Assembly (NCBI GenBank): GCA_028290165.1
Contig: JAQGKJ010000276.1
Span: forward strand, 1-9,049
Direction: 5' to 3'
Length of the DNA stretch: 9,049 nt
DNA from: Bradyrhizobium sp.
GTDB lineage: Bacteria > Pseudomonadota > Alphaproteobacteria > Rhizobiales > Xanthobacteraceae
How positions within the stretch are numbered: the stretch's first letter is position 1; each line of letters begins with the position of its first letter. The translations under genes and the position numbers were made by a program. Positions 7,292 through 9,049 of the stretch are shown piece after piece. The notes beneath the pieces are model-generated. The model worked only from the letters and a program-made list of their open reading frames with translations. It searched no databases and was not told the origin of the DNA.

Positions 7292-7297
7292 TGCATA
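7292..7297 (-). promoter_or_regulatory. Putative -10 element, alcohol dehydrogenase promoter
   Basis: On the - strand these bases read TATGCA. If the FixK/FNR box centre (7325.5) sits at -41.5, transcription starts near 7284 and this hexamer falls at about -8 to -13, where a -10 element belongs. The untranslated leader would be about 36 bases. It was found by spacing from the box, so it is a prediction; a neighbouring ATTATG is an alternative. Confidence 0.4.
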
Positions 7298-7318
7298 CCG
7301 CTGGGGGCCGGCGAGGCC

Positions 7319-7332
7319 TTGATGGAGATCAA
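7319..7332. promoter_or_regulatory. FixK/FNR-type operator (TTGAT-N4-ATCAA)
   Basis: The 14 bases TTGATGGAGATCAA are a perfect dyad of the half-site TTGAT with a 4-base spacer, matching the consensus of the CRP/FNR regulators FixK, Anr and FNR. In rhizobia the FixLJ-FixK cascade uses such boxes to turn on genes when oxygen falls. The box lies in the 133-base region between two divergent genes and is centred 77 bases from the dehydrogenase start and 56 bases from the universal stress protein start. Both distances fit a class II promoter (box centre near -41.5) on each side. The symmetric site has no direction, so both transcripts may depend on it. The regulator gene is not in the window. Confidence 0.85.
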
Positions 7333-7353
7333 GAACCGCCGCGCGCGAACGGT

Positions 7354-7359
7354 TATCAT
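7354..7359 (+). promoter_or_regulatory. Putative -10 element, universal stress protein promoter
   Basis: TATCAT lies about 8-13 bases upstream of 7367, the start point predicted if the FixK/FNR box centre is at -41.5. This would leave a leader of about 15 bases that begins almost at the ribosome binding site. It was found by spacing from the box; a mapped 5' end is lacking. Confidence 0.45.
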
Positions 7360-7368
7360 CGCGGGCAA

Positions 7369-7376
7369 AGGGGGAG
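7369..7376 (+). promoter_or_regulatory. Ribosome binding site that fixes the universal stress protein start
   Basis: AGGGGGAG ends 5 bases before ATG 7382. It favours this start over an in-frame TTG at 7319, which is the first half-site of the FixK/FNR box and lies upstream of the predicted transcript start. Confidence 0.75.
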
Positions 7377-7381
7377 CACAC

Positions 7382-8224
7382 ATGCCGATCAAGGATGTTC
7401 TGCTGGCGCTTGTCGGCGAACCCGAACCGCCCGCCCTTGCCGCCATCGACAAATGCGTGGCGCTGGCCGGGAATCTCGGTGCCCGGGTGACCGCAATAGC
7501 AGTCGAAGAGGACATTCTGGTCCGGCCGAAGGTCGCGATCTCGGCCTATCTGGATGATACGGCGGTAACCGAGGCCGTGCGGAGCGTATCGGACGCGCGC
7601 GGCTTGCTGAAGGCGTTCGACGCCGCGGCGCTTCGCTTTCGCGTACGCAACCAGCAAAAGCTTGAGGCACTCGCTGCGGCGGATATTCCGGAGCATTTTG
7701 CGCGATGCGCGCGGCTCAGGGATCTGTCGGTGGTTCCGGTCAAGCCGGATGATGGCCAATCGGAAAGAATTGTCGAGCGGCTGATCTTCAAATCGGGCCG
7801 GCCGATACTGCTGTGTCCGGAGGAGTTCGCCACTGAGCTCACGACAGTATTGGACGATGTCGTGATTGCCTGGGATCATACCGCGCCGGCCGCAAGAGCT
7901 GTTGGCGACGCGTTGCCGTTGCTTCAGGCGGCAACCACCGTGCGCATCATCACTGCGACCGACGACAAGACGCCGGCGGAGCTTGCCTCCGGGGCCGCGC
8001 TCGTAACCCATCTGGCGGAGCACGGAATCAAGGCTGCTTTCGAGCCTGTTAAGATCGACGGCAGCTCGGTCGGAAAGGTGTTCGAGGCCTATGTGAGGGC
8101 GAATACGATCGATCTACTGGTCATGGGCGCCTATCGCCACTCCAGGCTGAGCGAAATCGTGTGGGGTGGCGCGACCAAAACCGTCATCGGACGTCCACCG
8201 TGCTGGGTGATGATGTCGCGCTGA
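7382..8224 (+). CDS. Tandem-domain universal stress protein
   Basis: This 280-residue protein holds two UspA-like alpha/beta domains, about residues 1-146 and 156-280. The opening MPIKDVLLALVGEPEP and the strand DDVVIAWDHTAPAARAV (158-174) are the beta-1 and following loop of each domain. The second domain ends with the nucleotide-loop region VMGAYRHSRLSEIVWGG (247-263). The usual G-2x-G-9x-G(S/T) ATP motif is altered there: Gly249 is kept, the second Gly is Arg252, and Gly262-Gly263 close the motif. The first domain has no obvious ATP motif. Tandem Usp proteins are cytoplasmic stress proteins whose molecular action is poorly known. The start at 7382 is fixed by a strong ribosome binding site. 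The gene is divergent from the dehydrogenase operon, and a shared FixK/FNR box suggests induction by low oxygen. Confidence 0.93.
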   Translation: MPIKDVLLALVGEPEPPALAAIDKCVALAGNLGARVTAIAVEEDILVRPKVAISAYLDDTAVTEAVRSVSDARGLLKAFDAAALRFRVRNQQKLEALAAADIPEHFARCARLRDLSVVPVKPDDGQSERIVERLIFKSGRPILLCPEEFATELTTVLDDVVIAWDHTAPAARAVGDALPLLQAATTVRIITATDDKTPAELASGAALVTHLAEHGIKAAFEPVKIDGSSVGKVFEAYVRANTIDLLVMGAYRHSRLSEIVWGGATKTVIGRPPCWVMMSR

Positions 8225-8236
8225 ACGAGACGTGAG

Positions 8237-8260
8237 GCCGGGCCGGTCCGCGCGCCCGGC
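8237..8260. terminator. GC-rich hairpin between convergent genes, possible terminator
   Basis: GCCGGGC (8237-8243) pairs perfectly with GCCCGGC (8254-8260) around a 10-base loop. It fills the 40-base gap between the stops of the universal stress protein and amidohydrolase genes, where a two-way terminator is expected. There is no T-run on either side, so termination is only suggested by the position and the stable stem. Confidence 0.4.
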
Positions 8261-8264
8261 GCGA

Positions 8265-9049
8265 TCAGGCTTCCTTCATCCCGAACAAGCGCGCCGCGTT
8301 GCCGCCCAGGATTGCTACTTTCTGCTTGTCGGTGAGGGTGGTGGTGGCGAAGACGTGGTCGACCGGATGCTCCTCCCAGGGGATCGGGTGATCGGTACCG
8401 AGCACGACCTGGCTCGCGCCGACCTGCGCCACCAGATGGCGCAAGCCCTCCGGCGTGAACACCAGGGCGTCGAAATAGAGCTGATTGAGATATTCCGACG
8501 GCTTCTTTTTCAGGGTGATATTGGGATTGCAGTTCTGCGGCGACACAAAGCAGGCATGATCACCGCGCGCGCCATATGAGCCGAGATAGCCGCCGCCATG
8601 GGCGGCGAGGATTTTCAGGCCGGGGAAGCGGTCAAGCGTTCCTTCGAAGATCAGGTGTTGCAGGGCAATCGTCGTATCGAGCGGATTGCCGATGGTATTC
8701 GACAGCCAACCATTGCCCTTGAAGCGTTTGGCAAGTTCAGGCGTGCTTTGGGGATGAATGAAGAGAACAGCGCCGAGCTCTTCCGCCTTGGCCCACACCG
8801 GATGGAATTTGGGATCGGAGAAATCCTCCCCCAGCACGCTGCTGCCGATGGCGGCGCCGCGCAGGCCCTGCTTCTTGACCGCGGTCTCCAGTTGTTGCAC
8901 GGCGAGGTCCGGGAACTGCAGGGACAGCGAGGCGAAAGCCCCGAACCGATCGGAGCGCGATGCACAGAGCTCGGCCAGCTTCTCGTTGTTCACCTTGACG
9001 ATCGCAGCCGCCGTATCGCGGTCCTTGCCGTACCAGAACGGATTGATCG
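8265..9049 (-). CDS. Amidohydrolase family protein, ACMSD-like (5' end cut by window)
   Basis: The last 260 codons are present and the frame stays open to the right edge, where it reads INPFWYGKDRDTAAA. A GTG at 8993 lies inside this conserved reading frame and is not the real start. The segments IHPQSTPEL (His98 of the fragment), AAHGGGYLGSYGAR (His150) and LGTDHPIPWEEHP (Asp219) are the metal-ligand and catalytic places of the amidohydrolase_2 TIM-barrel family, which includes 2-amino-3-carboxymuconate-6-semialdehyde decarboxylase and related non-oxidative decarboxylases and hydrolases. The N-terminal HxH metal pair would lie outside the window. The YFDALVFTPEGLRHLV stretch is also typical. 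The substrate cannot be told. It converges on the universal stress protein gene with 40 bases between stops and shows no sign of belonging to that stress module. Confidence 0.9.
   Translation of the reverse strand, partial: INPFWYGKDRDTAAAIVKVNNEKLAELCASRSDRFGAFASLSLQFPDLAVQQLETAVKKQGLRGAAIGSSVLGEDFSDPKFHPVWAKAEELGAVLFIHPQSTPELAKRFKGNGWLSNTIGNPLDTTIALQHLIFEGTLDRFPGLKILAAHGGGYLGSYGARGDHACFVSPQNCNPNITLKKKPSEYLNQLYFDALVFTPEGLRHLVAQVGASQVVLGTDHPIPWEEHPVDHVFATTTLTDKQKVAILGGNAARLFGMKEA

Noticed and set aside
7319..7384. TTG at 7319 as an upstream start of the universal stress protein
   Set aside because: The TTG is the first half-site of the FixK/FNR box and would precede the predicted transcript start; ATG 7382 has a strong AGGGGGAG 5 bases ahead and starts exactly at the beta-1 strand.
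8991..8993. GTG at 8993 as the start of the amidohydrolase
   Set aside because: The frame upstream to the window edge reads a conserved family segment (NPFWYGKDRD), so the gene simply continues beyond the window.

Overview
The window reads as chromosomal DNA of a high-GC alphaproteobacterium, most likely Bradyrhizobium or a close relative. This rests on codon use, on a palindromic intergenic repeat that resembles repeats I remember from Bradyrhizobiaceae, and on a FixK/FNR-type box in front of stress genes. No genus is proven by what is visible. There is no rRNA, tRNA, CRISPR array, transposase or integrase. Gene density is very high and no gene-free stretch exceeds 300 bases.

Left part (1-3731, + strand): one operon encodes a binding-protein-dependent ABC importer. 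It holds the last codons of what is probably the substrate-binding protein (1-77), then a double-hairpin intergenic repeat (91-192). Two inner-membrane permeases (219-1034, 1039-1824), an ATPase with a C-terminal regulatory part (1821-2882) and a cytosolic calcineurin-like phosphodiesterase of the CpdA/GpdQ class (2892-3731) follow. The tight spacing (4 bp, a 4-bp overlap, 9 bp) suggests co-expression. An importer paired with a phosphodiesterase suggests uptake and cleavage of an organophosphate, phosphodiester or phosphonate-like compound. The substrate itself cannot be read from the sequence.

Middle part (3761-7248, - strand): three genes form a second operon, read right to left. They encode a zinc-dependent alcohol dehydrogenase (7248-6265), a two-domain protein with an aminoglycoside-phosphotransferase-like kinase fused to a P-loop kinase/ATPase (6251-4713), and a CHAD-domain protein, a family known to bind inorganic polyphosphate (4690-3761). 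It converges on the ABC operon with 29 bases between stop codons.

Right part (7249-9049): a divergent intergenic region carries a perfect FixK/FNR half-site pair, TTGAT-N4-ATCAA, at 7319-7332. It lies almost ideally spaced for class II activation in both directions: of the alcohol dehydrogenase operon to the left and of a tandem universal stress protein gene (7382-8224) to the right. I read this as a low-oxygen-induced stress and fermentation module. Beyond it, and convergent with the stress gene, is the 3' part of an amidohydrolase gene of the ACMSD-like family that runs off the right edge.
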